Below, in pieces: positions 1 to 6,256 of a DNA stretch of 7,007 nucleotides. The stretch covers positions 1 to 7,007 of the forward strand of contig CALCML010000005.1 in the NCBI GenBank assembly GCA_937967765.1, in the 5' to 3' direction. The notes under the pieces were generated by a model. That model made no database searches, was not told the origin of the DNA, and was given only the letters and a program-made list of their open reading frames with translations. The DNA is from an uncultured Carnobacterium sp. (GTDB taxonomy: Bacteria > Bacillota > Bacilli > Lactobacillales > Aerococcaceae). The position numbers were made by a program, and so were the translations under genes. How positions within the stretch are numbered: position 1 is the first letter of the stretch; the number at the start of each line of letters is the position of its first letter.

Positions 1-37
1 TACAGAACTAAATCCTTTACTTAAATTAATTGTCTAA
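1..37 (+). CDS. IS3-family transposase OrfB, C-terminal fragment (cut by window edge)
   Basis: From position 2 the frame reads TELNPLLKLIV and stops at TAA 35-37. IS3-family OrfB proteins (DDE integrase catalytic part) commonly end with an S-P-x-x-Y-R-T motif and a short variable tail, and the visible residues fit the T and tail of that motif. The stop lies inside the terminal repeat, which is usual for this group. Only eleven codons are visible, so whether the transposase is intact cannot be judged, and the call rests mainly on the adjoining terminal repeat. Confidence 0.45.
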   Translation, partial: TELNPLLKLIV

Positions 38-55
38 CTTTTTGGGGTCAGTACA
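1..55 (+). mobile_element. Right end of an IS3-family (IS150-group-like) insertion sequence, partial
   Basis: Positions 31-55 read TGTCTAACTTTTTGGGGTCA followed by GTACA. This resembles the right terminal inverted repeat of IS3-family elements of the IS150 group in lactic acid bacteria, whose other end begins TGNACTGACCCC. The repeat ends in CA at 55, as expected for this family, and the end of a transposase reading frame runs into it. The rest of the element lies before the window. The family match is from memory of such ends; the other end and the target duplication cannot be seen. Confidence 0.6.
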
Positions 56-90
56 CATGTCCATATATGGTCTTTTTAGCTTTTATTTAG

Positions 91-119
91 TTGACGTACC
101 AACATTACTTTAGTACACT
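91..119 (+). promoter_or_regulatory. Sigma-A promoter of the YdcF-like gene
   Basis: The -35 box TTGACG (91-96) and -10 box TACACT (114-119) are separated by exactly 17 bp, putting the transcription start near 126 and leaving a leader of about 19 nt. The promoter lies outside the insertion sequence end, 36 bp downstream of it. Its position rules out the longer reading frame that opens with TTG at 91, because those bases are the -35 box. Confidence 0.7.
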
Positions 120-144
120 CAAATTAATTTTGAGGAGGAACATC

Positions 145-1200
145 ATGGAATTTATTATTGTTGGTTTAATTATCGTCGGGGTTCTTATTAGCTTGATTCC
201 AGAGCGAAGATCCATCTGGTTTGGAGCGCTCAGCTTTGGTTGGTTTCTAGCGTTTTATACTATTGTTTTCATAACTGTTACACGTTACCTCGAGATAGAG
301 GCAGGTTCCTTAGGAGACTTTATCGCTATGGGATTTCTCTTTCTTCCGTTCTTAGCGATTTTACTTTTACCAATCTGGGGGACGTTATTTTTACTCGTTT
401 CCGGAGTTCGTTTGATTCAGCGAGAAGGCTTTAGATTTACGAATCTATTAGCGTTAGGACTGGGCATTGCCTTTGTCGTTTACTTATTCTTCAACCCTCG
501 CTTACAAATGACGGAATCTAACGTTTGGGTAGTAGGAGTTGTTCGCGTGCTTATTGCGACAGGCATCTTCTTTGCGGTCGAGTTGGTGATGTATTTCCTA
601 ACGACTTTTGCAAATAGCGTGCATATGAGACGCTACAAGTTCGATCATATTATCGTCCTTGGCGCAGGCCTTATCGGTGAAAAAGTAACGCCACTACTGG
701 CCAGCCGCATCAATCGCGGTATTGCCATCTGGAAGAAACAAGAAAAGCCATGTTACTTAATTATGAGTGGTGGTCAGGGCTCCGATGAAGTGATTTCTGA
801 GGCAGAAGCGATGAAACGATACGCTGTAGAACAAGGGGTTCCAGAAGAGTGGATTATCATGGAAGACCAATCGGTGAATACGGAGCAAAATCTCCAAAAC
901 TCGTATGGAATCATCAAGGAACGTTATCCAGAATCCAACCATAGAGCTGCCATCGTCACGAACTATTTCCACATTTTCCGCGCGGTTGTTTTAGCTAGAA
1001 AAATGGGATACAAATGCGTTGGCTACGGTGCAAGAACCAAACTCTATTATTCCCTAAACGCGTTTATCCGAGACTTTATCGGATACGTCGTTCTAACGTG
1101 GAAAAAACAACTCCTCGTACTTGCTCTTTTCTTACTAGTCATCAATTTCTTTACCATCATTGAATACGTTAACAATTTCGTCATCCAAGCAGCTCTCTAA
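145..1200 (+). CDS. Membrane-anchored YdcF/SanA-like protein (DUF218 domain)
   Basis: This 351-residue protein has a hydrophobic N-terminal half with about five membrane segments (roughly residues 2-18, 25-47, 60-90, 100-116, 128-155), a cytosolic or surface DUF218 domain (about 168-318), and one more membrane segment near 322-340. DUF218 hallmarks are visible: IVLGAG (170-175), SGG (208-210), the EAEAM stretch (219-223), GVPEEWIIMED with SVNTEQN (231-249), and VTNYFHIFRA (271-280). The family includes E. coli SanA and YdcF and is linked to envelope functions, but its reaction is unknown; the substrate here cannot be inferred. The ATG at 145 is chosen because GAGGAGG (132-138) sits 6 nt upstream. 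An in-frame TTG at 91 lies in the promoter and is rejected. The gene is monocistronic, with its own promoter and terminator. Confidence 0.88.
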   Translation: MEFIIVGLIIVGVLISLIPERRSIWFGALSFGWFLAFYTIVFITVTRYLEIEAGSLGDFIAMGFLFLPFLAILLLPIWGTLFLLVSGVRLIQREGFRFTNLLALGLGIAFVVYLFFNPRLQMTESNVWVVGVVRVLIATGIFFAVELVMYFLTTFANSVHMRRYKFDHIIVLGAGLIGEKVTPLLASRINRGIAIWKKQEKPCYLIMSGGQGSDEVISEAEAMKRYAVEQGVPEEWIIMEDQSVNTEQNLQNSYGIIKERYPESNHRAAIVTNYFHIFRAVVLARKMGYKCVGYGARTKLYYSLNAFIRDFIGYVVLTWKKQLLVLALFLLVINFFTIIEYVNNFVIQAAL

Positions 1201-1217
1201 CCGAGCTGCTTTTTTTG
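1187..1217 (+). terminator. Intrinsic terminator of the YdcF-like gene, overlapping its stop codon
   Basis: A 9-bp perfect stem, AAGCAGCTC (1187-1195) with GAGCTGCTT (1203-1211), encloses a 7-nt loop and runs into seven T residues (1210-1216). The left arm lies in the last codons of the gene and the TAA stop sits in the loop, so coding and termination signals overlap. Confidence 0.88.
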
Positions 1218-1307
1218 TCTCCCCACCATAGAATTTCTTTCTATTCTTTTGTACTTTTTTAGTAAGTCTGTTTCAAAATTTTGGCATTTTTTGTGTCAGG
1301 ATGTCCT

Positions 1308-1586
1308 TAGCTGGAATGGGAGAAACAATAGCATATCGCCTGTTGAAAAACGAAGAGCCTTCGGATTCTATAGGAATAACAATAGCGGTTATAATCGATG
1401 TGAATTACTGACTCTGGAAATTGCTTTCCTAGAGTCAGTTTGAAGCTCGATAGGAAACGAGACCTGGGCTCGTTCCGGTATAGCTATTGTTGTTCCTATG
1501 AAGATATCCGAAACTGCTCGTAGTTTTTCAAAACAGCACCAATCCCCTAATTGTTTCTCCCATTCGAGCCAAAGGCTCACCAGTTA
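1308..1586. repeat. 279-nt imperfect long inverted repeat; candidate structured RNA or MITE-like element
   Basis: Two arms pair over nearly their whole length. Helices, outside in: 1308-1313 with 1581-1586; 1314-1329 with 1550-1565 (16 bp, no mismatch); an internal loop (1330-1339 against 1537-1549); 1340-1344 with 1532-1536; 1345-1351 with 1523-1529; 1355-1358 with 1516-1519; 1360-1366 with 1506-1512; 1367-1369 with 1502-1504; 1370-1386 with 1483-1499 (17 bp, one G-U). The head forms a three-way junction: 1390-1393 with 1479-1482; 1394-1398 with 1447-1451, leading to hairpin 1407-1420/1425-1439; and hairpin 1453-1461/1469-1476. A small hairpin, 1566-1570 with 1574-1578, is bulged near the base. 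The pairing was read directly from the sequence. No conserved motif of tmRNA, RNase P, SRP RNA or T-box is seen. No clear promoter or U-tract flanks it, so strand is unknown and a non-autonomous mobile element is equally possible. Confidence 0.75.
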
Positions 1587-1690
1587 TTTACACAAAAAAT
1601 ATCACCAAAATATTACAGAAACCGTTTTTATGTTACGAAATAAAAAAGTTTCCTAAAAATCTATAAAATACAAGAATAAAAAGCTAAATT
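1587..1690. other. A/T-rich spacer upstream of the mreB promoter, no gene
   Basis: This is the rest of the 555-bp gap between the YdcF-like gene and mreB. It is very A/T rich, contains no reading frame with a ribosome binding site, and shows only a weak A/T hairpin (1625-1631 with 1640-1646). An upstream promoter element role for the A-tracts is possible but unproven. The 1218-1307 stretch on the other side of the inverted repeat is likewise T-rich and without recognisable features. Confidence 0.5.
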
Positions 1691-1691
1691 C

Positions 1692-1700
1692 TGCTATACT
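1692..1700 (+). promoter_or_regulatory. Extended -10 promoter of mreBCD
   Basis: TGCTATACT is an extended -10 element (TG at 1692-1693, TATACT at 1695-1700). No good -35 box is present at the 17-bp distance (AAGAAT at 1672-1677), which is typical of extended -10 promoters. Transcription would start at about 1706-1708, just at the base of the leader hairpin. The mreB leader would be about 49 nt long and would not include the long inverted repeat upstream. Confidence 0.65.
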
Positions 1701-1707
1701 AGAATAG

Positions 1708-1737
1708 AATTCTTACAGCCAAGTCTGTAGAAGAATT
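1708..1737 (+). promoter_or_regulatory. Stem-loop at the 5' end of the mreB leader
   Basis: AATTCTT (1708-1714) pairs with AAGAATT (1731-1737), continuing as ACAG (1715-1718) with CTGT (1725-1728); A1729 and G1730 are bulged and the loop is 6 nt. The stem starts at the predicted transcript 5' end and finishes five bases before the AAGGAGG ribosome binding site (1742-1748), which stays free. No U-tract follows, so it is not a terminator; a 5' mRNA-stabilising role is an inference. Confidence 0.5.
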
Positions 1738-1755
1738 ATCTAAGGAGGAAACAGT

Positions 1756-2757
1756 GTGGTTGCATTAAATTTTAAAGCACAAAATATCGGAATTGACTTA
1801 GGCACAGCTAACACGATTGTTTATCTAGAAGATGAGGGAATCGTCACACGTGAACCTTCCGTTGTTGCAAAAAATATCGTTACAGAAGAAATTATCGCAG
1901 TAGGAAAATCTGCATTTGAAATGATTGGTAGAACACCAGAAAATATCGTGGCATTACGCCCAATGAAAGATGGCGTAATCGCTGACTACAATACAACGAC
2001 AGCAATGTTGAAATACTTCATTCAGTCGATTGTGGGCCGCTCATTCTTTAAACCAGTGGTCATTATTTGTGTGCCAAGTGGCATTACAGACGTTGAAAAG
2101 AGAGCCGTTTTAGACGCGACAAAATATGCAGGAGCAAAAGAAGCGTACGTGGTTGAAGAACCATTCGCAGCGGCGGTTGGAGCAGGCCTTCCTGTCACAG
2201 ACCCAACTGGAAGCATGATTGTCGATATCGGTGGCGGTACGACAGACGTTGCTACGATTTCGCTTGGAGGAATCGTGAATAGCCGTTCGATTCGTGTCGG
2301 AGGAGACGAGTTAAACGAGTCTATCGTCCAGCACGTTCGTAAGACGTACAATTTACTCATTGGGGAACGTACGGCTGAAGAATTAAAAATTACGCTTGGT
2401 TCAGCTTCCATTGAAAAAGCACAAGGAAGCATGCAAGTGCGTGGTCGTGACATGGTTACGGGATTGCCACGTGTTGTTGAAGTGCCTGCAAAAGAAATTG
2501 CAGTTGCGATGAGTGAAATTATTCATCAAATTTTAGACGCAGTAAAAGATGTATTGGAACAAACACCGCCAGAAATTTCTGCGGACGTTATTGATCATGG
2601 AATCGTGTTAACAGGTGGAGGCGCAATGCTCCGTTACCTTGCTGAGATGATTTCGAAGGAAACGCAAGTACCAGCCTTTGTGGCCAACGATCCACTCGAT
2701 TGTGTGGCGCTAGGAACAGGTGCGATTTTAGCAAATCCATCATTAATGAAAAAATAG
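1756..2757 (+). CDS. mreB: Rod shape-determining protein MreB (actin-like)
   Basis: This is a bacterial actin homologue that polymerises on the inner face of the membrane and organises lateral peptidoglycan synthesis. At 333 residues it has the normal family length. The nucleotide-binding motifs are present in order: phosphate 1 GIDLGTANT (12-20), EEPFAAA (134-140), phosphate 2 DIGGGTTD (157-164) and the adenosine motif TGGGA (286-290). The [14 protein letters not shown] stretch (105-118) matches MreB rather than Mbl, which has TPTNIT there. SFF (96-98) lies where the hydrophobic membrane-contact loop is expected. The GTG start at 1756 is chosen because AAGGAGG (1742-1748) is 7 nt upstream and the N-terminus aligns with the family. 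It is first gene of mreBCD, 34 bp before mreC. Upstream it lacks the radC neighbour common in many Bacilli. Confidence 0.96.
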   Translation: MVALNFKAQNIGIDLGTANTIVYLEDEGIVTREPSVVAKNIVTEEIIAVGKSAFEMIGRTPENIVALRPMKDGVIADYNTTTAMLKYFIQSIVGRSFFKPVVIICVPSGITDVEKRAVLDATKYAGAKEAYVVEEPFAAAVGAGLPVTDPTGSMIVDIGGGTTDVATISLGGIVNSRSIRVGGDELNESIVQHVRKTYNLLIGERTAEELKITLGSASIEKAQGSMQVRGRDMVTGLPRVVEVPAKEIAVAMSEIIHQILDAVKDVLEQTPPEISADVIDHGIVLTGGGAMLRYLAEMISKETQVPAFVANDPLDCVALGTGAILANPSLMKK

Positions 2758-2791
2758 AGTCCGTTGAAAAATAAAAAAGAGGAGTGATGAT

Positions 2792-3640
2792 GTGAATCCA
2801 ATTTTTTCAAATAAGAAACTTATTGGTTGGGTAATCGGAATTATCACGGCATTAGCATTGATTATGTATTCCATTACTTACGGTAGCAATATCGTGACTC
2901 AAGGTGTTAATGATGTAACCAATATTCTAGGAAGATTAGTCTCTTATCCAGCAAATAGTATTAATGATTTTATCGATAGCGTGAGTGATTTATCAAATAC
3001 GTATCAAGAAAATCAATCGTTAAAACAAAAAATCGATACCATTCATGAATTAGAAGTTCAATTGAGTGAGTTAAAACGAGATAACCAAAAAATGAAGGAA
3101 ACGCTCAAGTTGCAAGATACGCTGAACGATTATACGTTAGTGAATGCGACGGTGATTGCGCGTAATCCAGATACATGGCGTGATGTCATTACGATTAACA
3201 AAGGATCAAATGATGGCATCCAACCACAAATGTCTGTTATGAGTGATAACGGACTTGTAGGGAAAGTCATGGACGTGAATCCAACGAGTGCACGTGTAGC
3301 GTTATTATCAAATGCCGATAATACTTTAGTGCGTGTGGCAGCGATGATTCAAAACGAAAAAGAACCAATCTACGGAACGATCACTGGTTATGACGATAAA
3401 ACGAATATGTTAGTGATGAGTCAAATTCAAGCAACGCAAGATATCAAAGTCGGGGATAAAGTCGTGACAAGTGGTCTCGGTGGTATTTCTCCAAACTCAC
3501 TGTATATTGGTACAGTTGAAGAAGTGGCGATGGACCGTTTTGGCTTGTATAAAGAAGTGAAAATTCGTCCAGCAGCGGATACGAATGACGTTCGTTATGT
3601 GACGGTTGTTATTCGTACAAGCGAAAGCGAGGGGCAATAA
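2792..3640 (+). CDS. mreC: Rod shape-determining protein MreC
   Basis: This bitopic protein connects MreB filaments with the extracytoplasmic wall-synthesis enzymes. At 282 residues it shows the family layout: a short cytoplasmic tail, one membrane segment (about 10-30), a coiled coil rich in Q, L, K and E (about 62-112) that mediates dimerisation, then the paired beta-barrel domain (about 115-276). Typical sequences are VIARNPDTWRDVITINKG (121-138) and VVTSGLGGISPNSLYIGTV (224-242). The GTG at 2792 follows AGAGGAG (2778-2784) by 7 nt. Two ATG codons just before it (2787 and 2790) run directly into TGA, so they cannot be the start. The stop overlaps the mreD start by one base, suggesting translational coupling. 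Confidence 0.95.
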   Translation: MNPIFSNKKLIGWVIGIITALALIMYSITYGSNIVTQGVNDVTNILGRLVSYPANSINDFIDSVSDLSNTYQENQSLKQKIDTIHELEVQLSELKRDNQKMKETLKLQDTLNDYTLVNATVIARNPDTWRDVITINKGSNDGIQPQMSVMSDNGLVGKVMDVNPTSARVALLSNADNTLVRVAAMIQNEKEPIYGTITGYDDKTNMLVMSQIQATQDIKVGDKVVTSGLGGISPNSLYIGTVEEVAMDRFGLYKEVKIRPAADTNDVRYVTVVIRTSESEGQ

Positions 3641-4200
3641 TGAGCATCTCAAAAAGAGTTTACTGGGTGTTATTTGTTTATATCCTTGCTTTCTTAGCCG
3701 ATGGAGTGTTAACGAATCATTTTTCAAAATTATTCCTCTTCTCAGGCTATAGCTTAACACCTCGAATGATTATTATCGCAGTCGTGTTGTTAAACTTCAT
3801 GATTGACCAAAAATCGATGTTCTGGTTTACAGTGGTTGCAGGATTTTTAGTGGACAGTTACTACTCAGGCGTCCTTGGTGTTTATATGGCGCTGTTTGCA
3901 GTGATTGTACGAATCATTAACTTGGTTCGCTCGAACATCCTTCAAAATCCATTTTCATTAGGGCTAGCAGTAGTGTTCTTCTTAAGCTTCACTGAAGTCT
4001 CTGTTTACTTCGTGTATGCCTTACGAGGAGTCGTGAGCATGGATTGGAACGAGTTCTTAGTAGTAAGGCTCGGAGCAACCTTAATGTTAAACATCGTGAT
4101 TTACTATATTTTATATCTCCCGCTTCGCAATTTTGCTAGATGGGTGAACTCAACTCCGGTCGTAAGTCCACATGACTTAATGAACCATCGTAGAGCATAA
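3640..4200 (+). CDS. mreD: Rod shape-determining protein MreD
   Basis: This integral membrane partner of MreC belongs to the elongation machinery. The 186-residue protein is hydrophobic throughout, with about five to six membrane segments (roughly 7-24, 42-56, 60-72, 78-95, 105-127, 144-163). It carries the family motif GFLVDSYYSGVLG (68-80). Overall similarity in this family is low, so the motif, size and position directly after mreC carry the call. The ATG overlaps the mreC stop as TAATG, and the ribosome binding site GAGGGG (3629-3634) lies inside the end of mreC. It is the last gene of the operon; a terminator follows at once. No minCD genes follow, unlike in Bacillus subtilis. Confidence 0.93.
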   Translation: MSISKRVYWVLFVYILAFLADGVLTNHFSKLFLFSGYSLTPRMIIIAVVLLNFMIDQKSMFWFTVVAGFLVDSYYSGVLGVYMALFAVIVRIINLVRSNILQNPFSLGLAVVFFLSFTEVSVYFVYALRGVVSMDWNEFLVVRLGATLMLNIVIYYILYLPLRNFARWVNSTPVVSPHDLMNHRRA

Positions 4201-4206
4201 TTTGAG

Positions 4207-4238
4207 AAAGGTTTGGCTGTTTGTGGCCAAGCCTTTTT
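4207..4238 (+). terminator. Intrinsic terminator after mreBCD
   Basis: AAAGGTTTGGC (4207-4217) pairs with GCCAAGCCTTT (4226-4236) over 11 bp with a single G-U pair and an 8-nt loop. A short run of five T residues (4234-4238) follows, overlapping the stem, so termination may be incomplete. Confidence 0.75.
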
Positions 4239-4256
4239 GATTACACGTTAATAGTA

Positions 4257-4284
4257 CTGACAAAGGCGATAGATATGGTATAAT
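4257..4284 (+). promoter_or_regulatory. Strong sigma-A promoter of the Pr6Pr-mbl-EpuA unit
   Basis: CTGACA (4257-4262), one mismatch from consensus, is followed after 16 bp by a perfect TATAAT (4279-4284), with an extended TG at 4276-4277. This is the best promoter in the window. The start of transcription would be about 4291, giving a leader near 28 nt. Confidence 0.82.
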
Positions 4285-4318
4285 AAAGAGAATTAGTGTC
4301 AAGAGAAAGAGGAATTGA

Positions 4319-4960
4319 ATGAAGAGAGCAACATTTTTAAAAGCAAGTCTAATCTCGAAGGGGATCATTGCGACCTGTGCGATTGTCGGTTTTCTAATGC
4401 AGATGACGCTTCACGGCTGGCATGGACTTCGTTACTACACAAATCAATCGAATCTACTCGTTGGATTGTTTATGGTGTACTTGCTATTGAAATACCGCAA
4501 AGACGGCCATTGGAGTAAGATGGACCTTCGTTTGAAAGGAGGCGTCACGGTTGCGATTCTTCTAACGGGGCTGGTGTATCACTTTATGTTAGCACCGCAA
4601 AAGACAGCCGAAGAGTTCTGGACGATTGAGAATTTCTTGTCGCACTATATTGTGCCGTTTGGAACGTTAGCGGATTGCATCGTCTTTGATAAAGGACATT
4701 GCTACAAGTGGTATGATCCATTTACGTGGACGCTGTTGCCGCTGGTCTATGCGATTGTATCTGTGGCGATTGCGCTGACAACACGTATTCCGATTGGAAA
4801 TAACAAAGATGGCCCATTTCCATATTTCTTCTTGAATGTGGATAAATACGGATTTATCGGCGTCTTACAATATAGCTTAGGATTAGCCGTAGCCTTCTTA
4901 ATCGGCTCGTATATTCTTTTCGTATTTAAAAATGGATTCAAAACGAAGGAACGTTTATAA
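4319..4960 (+). CDS. Pr6Pr family integral membrane protein (AIG1/ADTRP-like fold)
   Basis: This 213-residue protein has about six membrane segments (roughly 13-31, 44-58, 74-91, 106-122, 137-155, 178-203). The YYTNQSNLLVG block (39-49), the FLSHYIVPFGTLAD block (106-119) and the late GPFPYFF-LNVDKYG region (165-178) are typical of bacterial Pr6Pr proteins, which belong with the eukaryotic AIG1/ADTRP family. In the eukaryotic members a membrane-embedded Thr and His hydrolyse branched fatty-acid esters; Thr41 and His109 sit in the matching conserved blocks here. That this protein is a lipid hydrolase is inference only. The ATG at 4319 has AAAGAGGA (4306-4313) before it. The gene has its own promoter and lies 14 bp ahead of mbl, so the two are co-transcribed. 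It is an unusual occupant of the space between mreD and mbl. Confidence 0.8.
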   Translation: MKRATFLKASLISKGIIATCAIVGFLMQMTLHGWHGLRYYTNQSNLLVGLFMVYLLLKYRKDGHWSKMDLRLKGGVTVAILLTGLVYHFMLAPQKTAEEFWTIENFLSHYIVPFGTLADCIVFDKGHCYKWYDPFTWTLLPLVYAIVSVAIALTTRIPIGNNKDGPFPYFFLNVDKYGFIGVLQYSLGLAVAFLIGSYILFVFKNGFKTKERL

Positions 4961-4974
4961 GAGAGGAGACTTTC

Positions 4975-6054
4975 ATGGTTCGAGATATTGGTATCGACTT
5001 AGGAACAGCGAATATTTTAGTATTCTTAAAAGATCGTGGAATTATTTTAAATGAACCGTCACTAGTTGCGCTAGATGAGCGTAATGGCGACGTGATCGCA
5101 GTCGGTGAACGTGCGTACCAAATGGTGGGCCGTACGCCAAAAGAAATCAATGTGCACCATCCATTAAAGGGTGGGGTGATTGCGGATATCGCAGTTACTG
5201 AGCAATTGCTTGAATTATTCATGCAAAAATTAAACTTAAATAGTTGGTTCTCAAAACCAGATATTTTGATTTGTACACCAACAAATATTACGACAGTGGA
5301 GCAAAAAGCCATTATTCAAGCGGCGATTAAATGCGGCGGACGTAATATTTACTTAGAGGAAGAACCAAAAGTGGCCGCAGTCGGCGTTGGACTGGATATC
5401 TTCTCTCCAATTGGAAACATGGTCATCGATATCGGTGGCGGAACAAGTGATATTGCCGTTCTTTCAATGGGCTCAACGGTCACAAGCCGTTCGATTAAAT
5501 TAGCCGGCGACAATATGGACTTTGCCATTTCCGAATATATTAAAGACAAATATCAACTCATTATCGGAGACCGTACCGCTGAAGCCATCAAGATGAATCT
5601 TGGTAGTGCGATTGAAGTGGAAAACGAGTCGGATATGATTGTTAAAGGTCGCGATATGACGACTGGATTACCGAAGACCGTTACGATTTATACAAATGAA
5701 ATTTATCATTGCTTAAAAGAAATGCTCGATACGATTGGCGAAGAAGCCAGACTCGTACTCGAAGCGACTCCACCAGAACTCGCAGGTGATATTATCGAAC
5801 GCGGCGTGATGGTAACAGGGGGCGGAGCGCTCATCCAAGGAATTGACCGTATGCTTTCTGAGAAGCTACAAGTTCCTGTGATGGTGGCGGAGAACCCGCT
5901 GCAAAGTGTTGCGATTGGAACAGGAATCTTATTAAACCGCATTAAAGCAGATCGTGGTATTTTCTCAGGACTCAGAAGACTATTCAGTTCTAAGAAAGTC
6001 GTAATGAACCCAACTGCGAATATGATTGATGATGAAAGGAAAGAAGAAGCATGA
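4975..6054 (+). CDS. mbl: MreB-like cell-shape protein Mbl, with C-terminal extension
   Basis: This second actin-like cytoskeletal protein is the paralogue that in B. subtilis works with MreB in lateral wall synthesis and teichoic-acid-linked functions. Nucleotide motifs are GIDLGTAN (6-13), DIGGGTSD (152-159) and TGGGA (281-285). The N-terminal [25 protein letters not shown] (100-113) and EEEPKVAAVG (128-137) assign it to Mbl, not MreB or MreBH. The core ends near residue 325; the remaining residues to 359 form an extension with a basic, amphipathic-looking stretch (GIFSGLRRLFSSKK, 328-341) and an acidic end. B. subtilis Mbl is about 333 residues. The ATG at 4975 follows AGGAG (4964-4968). 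Its stop overlaps the next start as ATGA, indicating coupling. Confidence 0.94.
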   Translation: MVRDIGIDLGTANILVFLKDRGIILNEPSLVALDERNGDVIAVGERAYQMVGRTPKEINVHHPLKGGVIADIAVTEQLLELFMQKLNLNSWFSKPDILICTPTNITTVEQKAIIQAAIKCGGRNIYLEEEPKVAAVGVGLDIFSPIGNMVIDIGGGTSDIAVLSMGSTVTSRSIKLAGDNMDFAISEYIKDKYQLIIGDRTAEAIKMNLGSAIEVENESDMIVKGRDMTTGLPKTVTIYTNEIYHCLKEMLDTIGEEARLVLEATPPELAGDIIERGVMVTGGGALIQGIDRMLSEKLQVPVMVAENPLQSVAIGTGILLNRIKADRGIFSGLRRLFSSKKVVMNPTANMIDDERKEEA

Positions 6055-6245
6055 AGCAAGAATTGAAAAATAGTGGTCACTTATTATTGACGGCGCTACT
6101 CCGTGTCTTAATCTTCGTGATTATCGCAGTCATCTTATTTGCACTTGGCTTAATGGTTGGTTATGCCGTTCTTGGTGAAGGTCACAACCCATTTGATATT
6201 TTCTCAAAAGAAGTATGGGACAAGATTTTCAACTTTATTAACTAA
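6051..6245 (+). CDS. EpuA-family small membrane protein (often named RNA polymerase subunit beta-like)
   Basis: This 64-residue protein has a single membrane segment (about 17-41), a short positively charged N-terminus and a conserved-looking tail NPFDIFSKEVWDKIFNF (46-62). The pattern of one helix, then GYxVLGxGxNPFDIF..EVW, is that of the EpuA family (Pfam EpuA), frequently found behind mbl or murA genes in Lactobacillales. Databases often label it as DNA-directed RNA polymerase subunit beta, but it has no polymerase sequence and that label is misleading. Its function is unknown; the ATGA overlap with mbl suggests it is made in step with Mbl and may act at the membrane with it. No good ribosome binding site is at the ideal distance (AAAGGA at 6035-6040), supporting coupling. 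Confidence 0.82.
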   Translation: MKQELKNSGHLLLTALLRVLIFVIIAVILFALGLMVGYAVLGEGHNPFDIFSKEVWDKIFNFIN

Positions 6246-6256
6246 CAAGCAGATAG

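Noticed and set aside
61..70. Perfect 10-bp palindrome CCATATATGG
   Set aside because: It is short, A/T centred and not at a typical operator position relative to the promoter, so chance is likely.
91..144. In-frame TTG upstream extension of the YdcF-like protein
   Set aside because: These bases contain the -35 and -10 boxes, the TTG has no ribosome binding site, and the ATG at 145 has a near-perfect one.
1316..1411. A 31-codon reading frame (ATG at 1316) in the left arm of the long inverted repeat
   Set aside because: It has no ribosome binding site and its bases are explained by pairing in the hairpin; the matching right arm, read on the other strand, is interrupted early.
1389..1580. Minus-strand 63-codon frame across the right arm of the inverted repeat
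   Set aside because: There is no ribosome binding site, no family resemblance, and it covers the structured element.
1308..1586. Assignment of the structured element as tmRNA, RNase P RNA, SRP RNA or a T-box
   Set aside because: The conserved sequences of these RNAs are not found on the plus strand, and the Y-shaped pairing does not fit them.
2022..2453. Minus-strand 143-codon frame inside mreB, and similar frames inside mbl
   Set aside because: These are antisense shadows of strongly coding genes, with no start signals and no recognisable domains.
2787..2794. Tiny ATG-ATG-TGA frame overlapping the mreC GTG start
   Set aside because: Two codons followed by a stop are most simply an accident of the start region; no regulatory role can be supported.
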